64,000 nucleotides of DNA from Lachnospiraceae bacterium (GTDB lineage Bacteria; Bacillota; Clostridia; Lachnospirales; Lachnospiraceae), in contig JAJQCZ010000048.1 of assembly GCA_021202465.1 (NCBI GenBank), positions 54,453 to 118,452 on the forward strand, in the 5' to 3' direction. The position numbers and the translations under genes were made by a program. Below are positions 25,728-36,300 of the stretch, one piece after another (positions within the stretch are counted from its first letter, which is position 1; every line of letters starts with the position of its first letter). A model generated the notes under the pieces. It was not told the DNA's origin. It did not search any database and saw nothing but the letters and a program-made list of their open reading frames with translations.

Positions 25728-26315
25728 TTGACGATAGAAGAGAAACTGCAGAACTTTTACGACATTTCGATGGACACGGCTCAGGAGCAGAGCGGCCGGG
25801 AGCTGGCAGATTATCAGGCGGCTCTGGATCAGATCTACGAAGAGCACTGCGAGACGGCCCGGAGACAGAACGACCTTCAGGTGAAGACGGAGGAAGACGA
25901 GCTTCGCAAGGACAGCAACATGGAGATTTCCCGCGAGCAGATTCAGCTGAAACGCCGCTACAGCCGCCGGGAGGAGGAACTGACCCGGAAGCTGTTCGAC
26001 GAGGTGGCAGAGAAGCTCGCCGCCTATAAGAAGACGCCCGATTATATGGAGTGGATGAAAAATCAGGTGCGGCGGGCCGTGGAATTCGCCGGAGATGCTC
26101 CGGTGCGTATGTATGTGGATCCCACGGACGAGGAGAAGATTCCGGCGCTGCTTGAGACGGTGAAGGCGGACAATCTGGAGATTCTGCCGTCAAAGGAGAG
26201 CTTCGGCGGCGGCACCCGGGCTGTCATCCGTTCCCGCAATGTTCTGATCGACCATTCCTTCGCGCAGCGGACCGCCGAGGTGCGGGAGAGCTTTCAGCTT
26301 CGGGAGGAGATATAA
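25728..26315 (+). CDS. ntpE: V-type ATP synthase subunit E (peripheral stalk)
   Basis: 195 residues from TTG 25728, preferred because AGAGGGTGA lies just upstream and the length then matches the family. An in-frame ATG at 25668 would add 20 residues but has a poor site. A long charged N-terminal helix (about 1-110) leads to a compact C-terminal domain that contacts the catalytic head. It should form the stator with the coiled-coil subunit encoded at 21475. Sequence conservation of subunit E is low, so position in the operon is part of the evidence. Its stop abuts the ntpA start. Confidence 0.8.
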   Translation: MTIEEKLQNFYDISMDTAQEQSGRELADYQAALDQIYEEHCETARRQNDLQVKTEEDELRKDSNMEISREQIQLKRRYSRREEELTRKLFDEVAEKLAAYKKTPDYMEWMKNQVRRAVEFAGDAPVRMYVDPTDEEKIPALLETVKADNLEILPSKESFGGGTRAVIRSRNVLIDHSFAQRTAEVRESFQLREEI

Positions 26316-28082
26316 ATGGCTAAGACAGGAATCATTTACGGAATTAACGGGCCCGTCGTCTATCTGAAGGGAAATACCGGCTTCAAAATGTCCGAGATGG
26401 TCTATGTAGGCCCGGAGAAGCTGGTGGGAGAGGTCATCCGTCTGGACAAGGATACGACCACCGTGCAGGTCTTCGAGGAAACAACGGGTCTGAAGCCGGG
26501 CGAGACGGTGGAGGCCACCGGCGACGCGGTATCGGTGCTGCTGGGACCGGGCATCCTGCACAATATTTTCGACGGTATCGAGCGCCCGCTGGGTGAGATC
26601 GCCGCGCGTTCCGGCAAATATATCCGCCGCGGCATTGATGTGGCGCCGTTAGATACAGAGAAGAAATGGCAGACTCATGTAACCGTGACTGCGGGGCAGG
26701 AGGTCTTCGGCGGCACGATCATCGCGGAGGTGCCGGAGACCCCCTCCATCGTGCACAAGTCGATGGTGCCTCCGAACCTCTCCGGCACGATCGTGGAGGC
26801 GGTTTCCGACGGAGACTATACGATCGAGGACACCATCGCGGTACTGGAACAGGCGGACGGCACCCGGACGGAGCTGAAGCTGGCGCAGAAATGGCCGATT
26901 CGCATCCCGCGTCCGACGGATAAACGCTATCCGGCGTCCCGGCCGCTGGTTACGGGACAGCGGATCCTGGATACCCTTTTCCCGATCGCCAAGGGCGGCA
27001 CGGCGGCCGTACCCGGCGGCTTCGGCACCGGCAAGACCATGACGCAGCATCAGATCGCCAAATGGTCCGACGCGGACATCATCATTTATATTGGCTGCGG
27101 TGAGCGCGGCAACGAGATGACACAGGTGCTGGAGGACTTCGGCAAGCTGCAGGACCCCCGTACCGGCAACCTGCTGATGGACCGCACAACGCTGATCGCC
27201 AACACGTCAAATATGCCGGTGGCGGCCCGTGAGGCTTCGATCTATACCGGCGTGACGCTGGCTGAATACTACCGCGATATGGGCTATGATGTGGCCATCA
27301 TGGCCGATTCCACCTCCCGCTGGGCTGAGGCGCTGCGTGAGCTGTCCGGCCGTCTGGAGGAGATGCCGGCCGAGGAGGGCTTCCCGGCCTATCTGGCCTC
27401 GCGTCTGTCCGCCTTCTATGAGCGGGCCGGCATGATGCTGAATCTTAACGGCACGGAGGGGTCGGTGTCGATCATCGGCGCCGTGTCCCCGCAGGGCGGC
27501 GATTTCTCCGAGCCCGTGACCCAGAATACCAAGCGGTTTGTCCGCTGTTTCTGGGGGTTGGATAAATCCCTGGCCTACGCGAGACATTTCCCCGCCATTC
27601 ACTGGCTGACCAGCTACAGCGAATATCTGAGCGACCTGGCGCCGTGGTATAAAAATATGGTCTCCCCGCGGTTTGTCGATGACCGCAATCAGCTGGTGGC
27701 CCTGCTTAACACGGAGAGCAGTCTGATGGAGATCGTGAAGCTGATCGGCAGCGACGTGCTGCCGGACGATCAGAAGCTGGTGCTGGAGATCGCCCGCGTC
27801 ATCCGGCTGGGCTTCCTGCAGCAGAACGCCTTCCACCCGGAGGATACCTGCGTACCCATGCAGAAGCAGTTCCTGATGATGGAGACGATTCTCTATCTCT
27901 ATCAGAAATCGCGGGAGCTGGTCACGATGGGCCATCCCATGTCGGTGCTGAAGGAAAATAAGATCTTCGATAAGATCATCGCCATCAAGTATGATGTGCC
28001 GAACGATAAAACGGAGATGTTTGAAGAATATCACAAAGCCATTGACGCCTTCTACGAGGACGTCCTGGCGCGGAATGCGTAA
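26316..28082 (+). CDS. ntpA: V-type ATP synthase subunit A (catalytic)
   Basis: 588 residues. The order is an N-terminal beta barrel (1-70), the non-homologous insert typical of A subunits (about 115-190), and the nucleotide-binding core with P-loop GGFGTGKT (about 233-240). The core also contains [12 protein letters not shown] and the catalytic-region [22 protein letters not shown] (interrupted here by context; about 335-356). A C-terminal helical domain follows. The usual A-subunit P-loop is GPFGSGKT; here Pro becomes Gly and Ser becomes Thr, but the Gly-Lys-Thr core is kept. It hydrolyses or makes ATP as three A-B pairs. The ATG follows GAGGAGATATAA, which is the end of ntpE. Confidence 0.97.
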   Translation: MAKTGIIYGINGPVVYLKGNTGFKMSEMVYVGPEKLVGEVIRLDKDTTTVQVFEETTGLKPGETVEATGDAVSVLLGPGILHNIFDGIERPLGEIAARSGKYIRRGIDVAPLDTEKKWQTHVTVTAGQEVFGGTIIAEVPETPSIVHKSMVPPNLSGTIVEAVSDGDYTIEDTIAVLEQADGTRTELKLAQKWPIRIPRPTDKRYPASRPLVTGQRILDTLFPIAKGGTAAVPGGFGTGKTMTQHQIAKWSDADIIIYIGCGERGNEMTQVLEDFGKLQDPRTGNLLMDRTTLIANTSNMPVAAREASIYTGVTLAEYYRDMGYDVAIMADSTSRWAEALRELSGRLEEMPAEEGFPAYLASRLSAFYERAGMMLNLNGTEGSVSIIGAVSPQGGDFSEPVTQNTKRFVRCFWGLDKSLAYARHFPAIHWLTSYSEYLSDLAPWYKNMVSPRFVDDRNQLVALLNTESSLMEIVKLIGSDVLPDDQKLVLEIARVIRLGFLQQNAFHPEDTCVPMQKQFLMMETILYLYQKSRELVTMGHPMSVLKENKIFDKIIAIKYDVPNDKTEMFEEYHKAIDAFYEDVLARNA

Positions 28083-28145
28083 GGAAGCGCAGAGATGGAA
28101 AGTAACAGTGGAATTTGTTTGATAAGACAGAGGAGGGGATGAGCC

Positions 28146-29537
28146 ATGTCCATTGAATATCTGGGACTCAGCGAGATCAACGGCCCCCTGGTGGTGCTGG
28201 AGGGCGTACAGAACGCCTCGTATGAGGAGATTGTGGAGTTCACCGTGGACGGGAAAGAGAAGAAGCTCGGGCGGATCGTGGCGCTCTATGAGGAGAAAGC
28301 CATCATCCAGGTCTTCGAGGGGACGGACAACATGTCTCTGGTGAACACCCACACCCGGCTGACCGGACACCCGATGGAGATTCCTCTTTCTCCCGACATC
28401 CTGGGCCGGACCTTTGACGGTATCGGACGGCCGGCGGACGGGCTGGGGCGGATCACCTCGGATATTTCCCGGAATATCAACGGCCTGCCCCTGAACCCGG
28501 TGACCCGGGAATATCCCCGGAACTTCATCCAGACCGGTATCTCGGCCATCGACGGCCTGACGACGCTGATTCGCGGCCAGAAGCTGCCGATCTTTTCCGG
28601 AAATGGTCTTCCCCATGATCAGCTGGCAGCGCAGATCGTCCGGCAGGCGACGCTGGGCGGAGATTCCGATGAGAAATTCGCCATCGTCTTCGCGGCGATG
28701 GGTGTCAAATACGACGTGGCGGAGTTCTTCCGCCGCACCTTCGAGGAGAGCGGCGCCGCCGATCACGTGGTCATGTATCTGAATCTGGCCAATGACCCGG
28801 TGGTGGAGCGCCTGATCACGCCCAAGGTGGCGCTGACGGCGGCAGAATATCTGGCCTTCGAGTGCGGCATGCATATCCTCGTTATCCTGACGGATATGAC
28901 TTCCTTCGCCGAGGCCATGCGTGAGGTCTCCTCCTCCAAGGGAGAGATTCCCTCAAGAAAGGGCTATCCCGGCTATCTGTACAGCGAGCTGGCGACGCTC
29001 TACGAACGGGCCGGTATCGTTGAGGGCGTGGAGGGCTCGGTGACGCAGATTCCGATTCTCACGATGCCCAACGACGACATCACGCACCCGATTCCCGATT
29101 TGACCGGCTACATCACGGAGGGACAGATCGTGCTGGAGCGCTCCCTGCACGGGCAGGCCATCTATCCGCCGATCAATGTGCTGCCCTCCCTGTCCCGTCT
29201 GATGAAGGACGGCATCGGCGAGGGATATACCAGAAAGGATCATCAGGACGTGGCCAACCAGCTGTTCTCCTGCTATGCCAAGGTGGGCGACGCCCGGGCG
29301 CTGGCCTCCGTTATCGGTGAGGATGAGCTCTCAGCTCTGGATAAGACGTACCTGGCTTTCGGCGAGGCCTTCGAGCATACCTTTGTCGGCCAGGGAGAGG
29401 ATGAGAACCGGAGCATCACGGAGACGTTGAATCTGGGCTGGAAGCTTCTGGGCATGTTGCCCCGCGAGGAACTGGACCGGATCGACACGAAGATTTTGGA
29501 TGAATTTTACCAGCCCACAGAAAGCGGGGAAGAGTAA
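28146..29537 (+). CDS. ntpB: V-type ATP synthase subunit B (nucleotide-binding, regulatory)
   Basis: 463 residues. It has the same fold as subunit A but without the insert and without a canonical P-loop ([20 protein letters not shown] at about 144-163), as expected for B subunits. [18 protein letters not shown] and [18 protein letters not shown] are family signatures. It alternates with subunit A in the catalytic head and contributes the Arg finger region. GAGGAGGGGATGAGCC precedes the ATG. The 63-nt spacer after ntpA has no clear structure. Confidence 0.97.
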   Translation: MSIEYLGLSEINGPLVVLEGVQNASYEEIVEFTVDGKEKKLGRIVALYEEKAIIQVFEGTDNMSLVNTHTRLTGHPMEIPLSPDILGRTFDGIGRPADGLGRITSDISRNINGLPLNPVTREYPRNFIQTGISAIDGLTTLIRGQKLPIFSGNGLPHDQLAAQIVRQATLGGDSDEKFAIVFAAMGVKYDVAEFFRRTFEESGAADHVVMYLNLANDPVVERLITPKVALTAAEYLAFECGMHILVILTDMTSFAEAMREVSSSKGEIPSRKGYPGYLYSELATLYERAGIVEGVEGSVTQIPILTMPNDDITHPIPDLTGYITEGQIVLERSLHGQAIYPPINVLPSLSRLMKDGIGEGYTRKDHQDVANQLFSCYAKVGDARALASVIGEDELSALDKTYLAFGEAFEHTFVGQGEDENRSITETLNLGWKLLGMLPREELDRIDTKILDEFYQPTESGEE

Positions 29538-29607
29538 ATCCGGGGTGATATAGACCATAGAGCCGACGGGATGGAAACATCGGCTGGCGGCGGAAAGGAG
29601 CGGAAAA

Positions 29608-30228
29608 ATGGATCCGAATACATTTCCCACAAAGGGAAATCTCATCGCGGCAAAGAATTCTCTGGCGCTGTCCCGGCAGGGCTTTGAGCTTATGAACAAG
29701 AAGCGCAATATCCTCATCCGCGAGCTGATGGAACTGATCGATCAGGCCCGGGATATCCAGGGGCAGATCGACACCACCTTCCGCCGGGCCTACGAGGCGC
29801 TCCAGAAAGCCAACATCGAGATGGGTATCAGCCGTGTGGAGGAAATCTCCTACACGGTGCCCGAGGAGACCTCCATCCGCATCAAGACCCGCAGCATCAT
29901 GGGCACCGAGATCCCTCTGGTGGAAGCGGATCCCACGATGGTAATGCCCACCTACAGCTATTACGGCACCAGAAGATCGCTGGATGAGGCCCGGGAAGCC
30001 TTCGAGAAGGTGAAGGAGCTGACGATTAAATTGTCCATGGTGGAAAATTCCGCTTACCGGCTGGCAACAAACATCAAGAAGACCCAGAAGAGAGCCAATG
30101 CGCTGAAAAATATTACCATTCCTCACTATGAGACCCTGGTGACCGACATCGGCAGCGCGCTGGAGGAGAAAGAGCGCGAGGAATTCACCCGGCTGAAGGT
30201 CATCAAGAGGATGCAGGGGAAGGGGTAG
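29608..30228 (+). CDS. ntpD: V-type ATP synthase subunit D (central rotor shaft)
   Basis: 206 residues, predicted as two long antiparallel helices (about 10-80 and 120-195) that form the rotor shaft inside the A3B3 head. The family pattern NTFPTKGNLIAAKNSLALSR at the start (residues 3-22), IMGTEIPLVE in the middle, and RRANALKNI-like KRANALKNITIPHYETLVTD are clear. GGAAAGGAG precedes the ATG. It is the last gene of the operon. The hairpin at 30288-30331 follows 60 nt later. Confidence 0.95.
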   Translation: MDPNTFPTKGNLIAAKNSLALSRQGFELMNKKRNILIRELMELIDQARDIQGQIDTTFRRAYEALQKANIEMGISRVEEISYTVPEETSIRIKTRSIMGTEIPLVEADPTMVMPTYSYYGTRRSLDEAREAFEKVKELTIKLSMVENSAYRLATNIKKTQKRANALKNITIPHYETLVTDIGSALEEKEREEFTRLKVIKRMQGKG

Positions 30229-30287
30229 AAGGAGACGGCAGCTCTCTGCGGCAGCCAAAACAGTGTCAAATTTGAAATAATATAAAA

Positions 30288-30331
30288 TAGAGGGAAGGCT
30301 CTCCCGCTTCTGTGGGAGAGCCTTCCCTCTA
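30288..30331. terminator. Bidirectional terminator between the ATPase operon and the LRR gene
   Basis: An 18-bp perfect stem (TAGAGGGAAGGCTCTCCC and complement) with an 8-nt loop. On the minus strand a T-rich stretch follows, so it terminates the LRR gene well. On the plus strand there is no T-run. Confidence 0.85.
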
Positions 30332-30343
30332 TTCGTATTCGGC

Positions 30344-33300
30344 TTACTTGCTGATTTTCACGCTCTTCTTGCTGCTCCAGGCAGAGTAATAGGTGGTGCC
30401 GGAGACGGTCCTGTAGGCGCGCACCCGGACGTAATACTTCTTCCCTTTGGTCAGGCTGGAAATGGTCTTGCTGACATTCTTGTAGCCCTTGACCTTTACA
30501 GTCTTCTTGCTGGAAAAACTGCTCGAAGTGGAATACTGGATCTGGTAGCCGGTGGCTTTGGAGTTTTTGCTCCACTTGACCGTTATCTTTTTGGTCTTGG
30601 CATTTTTCAGACTGGAAATACTGACACCGGTCAGGCGGACAACGGTTTTTCCGGTGTAGCTGCCCAATGAACTGCCGGAGTAGGCCCGCACGGCATAGAT
30701 GTAGGTCGTGCCGTTCTTGCTCTTTACGGCGGTGTCAGTGTATGTGACAGTGGAGCCGCCTGTCACTGTGGCAATCTTCTTGTATTTGCCTCCGGAGGTC
30801 TTGCGGTAGATGTAGTAACCGCTGGCGCCGGTGACTTTCTTCCACTTCACGGTGATGCCCTTGGAGGTGTTCGTCAGGCTGGAAATGGTGGCTTTGTTCA
30901 GCTTGACCCTGATCGTGACGGTCGCAGAGGCGGCATTATAGTTGCTGTTCCCGGCTGCCTTGACAGTAATCTTCACGGTGCCGGGCTTCTTGCCGGTGAC
31001 CTTGCCGGAGCTGCTGACTGTGGCGATGGAGGTATCCGAGGAGCTGTAGGTAATGCTTCCCGTCCCTGTGCCCGTGACAGTGGTCGTTTTCCCGGCATAG
31101 ATGCTGGACGAACCGGCACTGGCTGTGACGGTCTGGCTGGCTTTGGCGATGGTAAATGTCGCCGTGGCGGTGCCGGTGTAATTGCCCTTGCCGGTGACGG
31201 TCACAGTCCCGGTCCCGGCGTTCGTGTTGTTGCTGTAGGAAACCGTGTAATTGCTGCTGGCCAGCGTGACGGAGCCGTTCTTTACCGTGACAGCGGGAGT
31301 CAGCGCCTTCCCGGTATATGTGGCGCTGGCAGCGGTGACAGTGTAGCCGGAGAGACTGGCCGGGGCGATGGTGAAGGTGGCTTCTGCCGTGCCGGTGTAA
31401 TTGCCCTTGCCGGTGACCGTTACGGTATACGATCCGGCATTGACCATGTTTGTATCATAGTCAACGGTATAATCTGTCCCCTTGGTCAGGGTATTGCCAT
31501 CGGCATCGGTGACCGTGACAGCAGGGGTCAGGGCGGAGCCGGTGTAGGTGGCGCTGGCGACTTTGATCGTGCAGTCGGAGAGGTCGACGATCTTTGTCAC
31601 AGTGACTGTCAGCGTCGCTGAGGCGGCATTATAGCTGTCCGTTGCCGCGGCGGTGACGGTGATCGCTGCAGTACCTGCCGACAGGCCTGTCACCAGACCG
31701 GCTTCGTCGACAGTGGCGACGGTGGTGTTGCTGGATTCGTAGCTGAGCATTCCCTGAGCCGCCGCAGTAATCTGTGCCGTATCTCCCACCAGAAGTTCGG
31801 AGGTATCTATGCTGGCGGTCAGCGTCTGTTCCGCTTTGGTGATGGTAAATTCTTTTGTTACGGTTCCGGCGTAGTCGCCCCGGCCTTTGATCGTGGCGGT
31901 GGCCGTGCCGACCTCCGTGTTGTCCGTATAGGACATCGTGTAATCCACATCCGCTTCCAGTGTTACACCGTTATAGACCACGGTGGCCAGAGGCTTGATA
32001 GCTCCGCCGGTGTATGCGAAGCTGTCCGCTTCCAGCGTGATCTCCGCGTCAGCCAGGTTCTGGCTGGAGGTACCGTAGGCATAGGAAACTGCGCCGTCTA
32101 CGGCCTCCCGGGGGATGTAAGTGAAGGTAATGCTGCCGCTCTCGTCGGCGTTGGCTTGGGCGATATAAAGCAGGTTGTCCGCCGCCAGCAGATCCTCGGC
32201 CTCCGCGTCCTTCATCACCAGCAGCACATACGCCTCGCCTGCCACCAGACCGGTGAATGTGGTCGTCTGTGTGTTGCTGTCCGTGGAGGTGGTGGAGCCG
32301 GTGTAGGACAGCAGGGAAATCGCGGTGCTGTTGGTGGAGCGCTGGTAGTTCAGGGATGTGCTCTTGCCGGTGGTTGTTGTGGCTGTGACTTCCAGTGCGG
32401 TTTCGGAGGTGGATTCAGTTTCATCTTCCACCTGCGAGTCTGCCTGCGATTCCGTCTCGGAAGCGGATTCGGTTTCGCTCTCGGTTTCAGTTTCGGCTTC
32501 GGATTCCGGTTCAGTTTCAATCTCAGATTCCGTTTCTGACTCAAATTCGGCAGTTTCAGCCTCGGATGACTCATCCAGGGAAGCGACGCTGGCAGCATCA
32601 TAGTTGTAGTGGATGTTGGCGGAGGTCAGGTTTGTATTGCCGGAACTGATGACAATAGCAGCCCAGTCACTCTCAGAACCGGTGTAATAGACATTAATCA
32701 GGCTCGTGCAGGTGCCAAATGCAGAATCCCCAATAGAAGTAACGTTGTTTGGGATGGTTACATTGGTCAGGTTCGTACATCTGCAGAACGCATAATTGCC
32801 AATGGAGGTGACATTGGCCGGAATGGTCACACTTGTCAGGCTTGTACAGCGATAGAACGCGAAATTATCGATAGAGGTAGCACCGCTGCCGAAGGTTACG
32901 CTAGTCAGGCTCGTGCAACCGCTGAACGCACCGATGGAGGTAACACCGTCCGGGATAATGATGCTGGTCAGACCTGAGCAATCCTCAAAAGCACTGTCAC
33001 CAATGAAAGTAACATCGTCTGGAATAATGATACTGGTCAGGCTCGTGCAATTGAAGAATGCATAACTGCCGATAGAGGTGACGCTATCTGGAATCGTCAC
33101 GTTGGTTAAGCTTGTACAATAGGTAAACGCAAAATTACCTATGGTAGTAACGCTGCTTGGAATTGCATAAGCTCCAGCTTTTTTTTCAGGGTACAGTATT
33201 AACTTGGTTTCTGCTTTGTTAAAAAGCACACCGTCTAATGAACAATAGGCAGTATTCTCCTCATCCACTGTGATGTCAGCCAGGCTTGTGCAGTAATCGA

Positions 33301-36300
33301 ATGCTGCATCCTCTATGGAAGTAACACTGTCCGGAATGGTCACGCTGGTCAGGTTCGTACAACAGCCGAATGCATTGCTGCCGATGGAGGTGACACCGCT
33401 TTTCGTCGTTAGGCTTGCCAGACTTTCGCAGAGGAAGAACGCACAATTGCCAATGGAGGTGACACTGCCCGGAATGGTTATGTTGGTCAAGCTTGAGCAG
33501 TTATAGAAAGCATACTCGCCGATGGAGGTGACGCTGTCCGGGATAGTCAAACTGGATAGGCTTGTGCAATCATAGAATGCAGAGGCACCGATGGAGGTGA
33601 CACCATTTCCGATGGTCACGCTGGTCAGGCTCTCACATTTATTAAATGTATATACCATGGAGGTGACACCGTTTCCGATGCTCACGTTGGTCAGGTTCTC
33701 ACAAGCAGTGAACACACCATTGCCGAGAGAAGTGACGCTGTCTGGGATGTCTACACTGGTTAAGCTTGTGCAAGCGCCAAATGCAGCTCCACCAATGGAG
33801 GTAACACTGTCTCCAATGGTCACGCTGGTTAGGCTCGAGCAACGATTGAATGCACTTTCACCGATGGAGGTAACACTGTTTGGGATAATCACACGGGTTA
33901 GGCTTGTGCAACCACAGAACGCAGAAGAGCCGATAGAAGTAACGTTGTTTCCGATGGTCACACTGGTCAGGCTTGTGCAGTTGTAGAACGTAGATTTTTC
34001 GATTGAAGTAACACCATTTCCAATGACCACACTGGCTAGGCTTGTGCAGTTGTAAAACATAAAACTGTCAATGGAGGTGACACTGTTCGGAATGATCACA
34101 CTGGTTAGACTCGTGCAATCATGGAATGCAGCTGCGTCAATAGAGGTAACACTGTTTCCAATAGTCACGCTAATTAGATTCGTGCAACTGCGGAATGCAT
34201 TGCCGCCAATGAAAGTAACACTATCTGGGATGATTACGCTGGTTAGGCTTGTGCAGTTCCGGAACGTACGGGCAGGAATGTAAACAATATTATTGCTGAG
34301 AGTTATGGTGGTTAAGTTCGTGCAGCCATCGAACGCAGAATCTCCAATTGAAGTGACACTGTCTGGGATATACACATCGACTAAACTTGTGCAGCCATAG
34401 AAGGCATTATAGCCGATAGATGTAATACTGTCAGGTATGGTTACACTTGTTATACTTGTGCAGTCATAAAACGCATTATTGCCGATAGAAGTAACACCAT
34501 CATTGATTATTATAGAAACAATGGATGTTTGATAACCCTGCTTGTGCCAAGGCGTGGAAGAGGAATAGAGATCGCTCCAACCTGTGACCCAGCCGGTCAT
34601 TGTTCCTGTTCCGGAAATGGTTAATATCCCATTGCTGTCCAGCACCCAGGTCAGGTCATCCCCGCAGGTACCGCTGGCAACTGTCTCCGCTTCCGCCTCT
34701 GATTCGGAGGTGTCCTCCTCATCCGTTCTGCCGCCCGCTTCGGAACTCCCTCCTCCCTCTTCCCTCAGGGTGACAGCCAGCACCTTTTTGTTGTCTGCGA
34801 CGGTCAGAGTCTTTGTTCCTGTCAGTTCATTCCCAGCATCATCGCTCCCGGAGACCTCCAGCGAGTAGCTTCCGTTAGGGAGGTAGAAGGTAGCCACACC
34901 ATTTTCGTTGGCTGCCACAGGATTCCCCAGCGCATCGCACGTAATGACCGCCCCGATGACGGGATTGCCGCTGGTGTCGGTTACGGTGACTGTACACAGG
35001 TAGCTGATGTAGGGGCAGGTGGTGTAGAAATTCCATTCATCGTGATCCGCTGAGTAGTAGAAGTCAAACAGCTTATCAGAGAAATTCAGCAGAGTTGCCT
35101 TTGCGTCAACAACGCCATTTAAAAGTTCGAATTTCGCAGAGGCGGTAATCTTTATGGTGGCCGTTCCGGCATAGCACAGCTCGCAGGTGTGAATCTTACT
35201 GGCTGAGGCGCTGGAAAGGGACTGTACGTCCTCTTTCATGGTTATTTCTGTGCCTGAGGTGCCGTCCAGACCGATTTTGGTCATATGTTCGTCTATAACG
35301 GTAACATAACCTTCCAGCTTCACGCCGACATACAGCTTGCCTTCAAATTTCGTCTGGTATTCGGCATCAGGATTGGAGCACAGGCTGTGAATGCCGGACT
35401 GGTTGCTGTCGTAGTAGGCGCCGATCGTTGCTTTGACCGCAAAGTCAAAGGAAACCGAAGCAGAGACCTCCGCCTGGAGGGATGGTTTCAGCTTCGCATA
35501 GACGCCGGTCATGATTGGAATGTCGATTTCGCCCAGAGGAATCTCAACGAGTGTCAGCTTTCCGGTCAGCGACACTTCTCCGTCCAGCTTGATGTCTGTT
35601 TTCACGGAAGCATATTGATACGACAAGGCAAGGTACAGCTTTACATTGATGGTATAGCTAAATGCTACAGAGCCTTTGAGGGTTACGCTGCCGTCCTCCT
35701 CATCGATGAATTTTTTGTCCATGCTCCAGCAGAGCTTCTGGGAATAGGATTTATCTCCACGGAGGGCGCGGACGGAGACAGCCGGTCCCTCATAGGTCAC
35801 ACCGTCCTCTGTCCCGCTTACTGTCGGGGTGGCTCCGTCACTGTCTGCTTCGATTTTTACATAGTCGAACACGTCGGAAAGGTCGGCATTCTTGTTCTCT
35901 GTGATTGTGACAGTGGTGCCGCTGACAGAGACAGACGCCACCTTGACGATCAGAACTGTTCCGTCTTCATATGTATAGGAGAAAGTGTCTTCCTCCTGTA
36001 AACCAGTGAAGGTCTCGTCGGCGTTGGTAACGGTGTAGGTGCCGTCGCCGTTATCGGTGACGGTGGCGGTGCTGCTCGCTTCATCGGTCACGACGGTATC
36101 CTTGCTGTAAACCAGAAAGTTGGTGGTATCATCGTCGTCCAGGTTCAGCACCTGTTCCTCTTCAAAGTCCTCCGTGGTCTTTCCCAGGAAGTCCTGCATT
36201 TCCTGCGTGTAGAGCTGGCTGGTGTATTCCTCACTTAGGGGCTGGTGAGTGTCCGCTTCCAGCAGGTACGCCGTGACAAGAAAATAGGTCGGGATATCCC

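Noticed and set aside
32156..34283. Plus-strand reading frames opposite the LRR repeats (MEVTL... type)
   Set aside because: They are antisense echoes of the 69-bp repeats; they lack ribosome binding sites and plausible protein composition.
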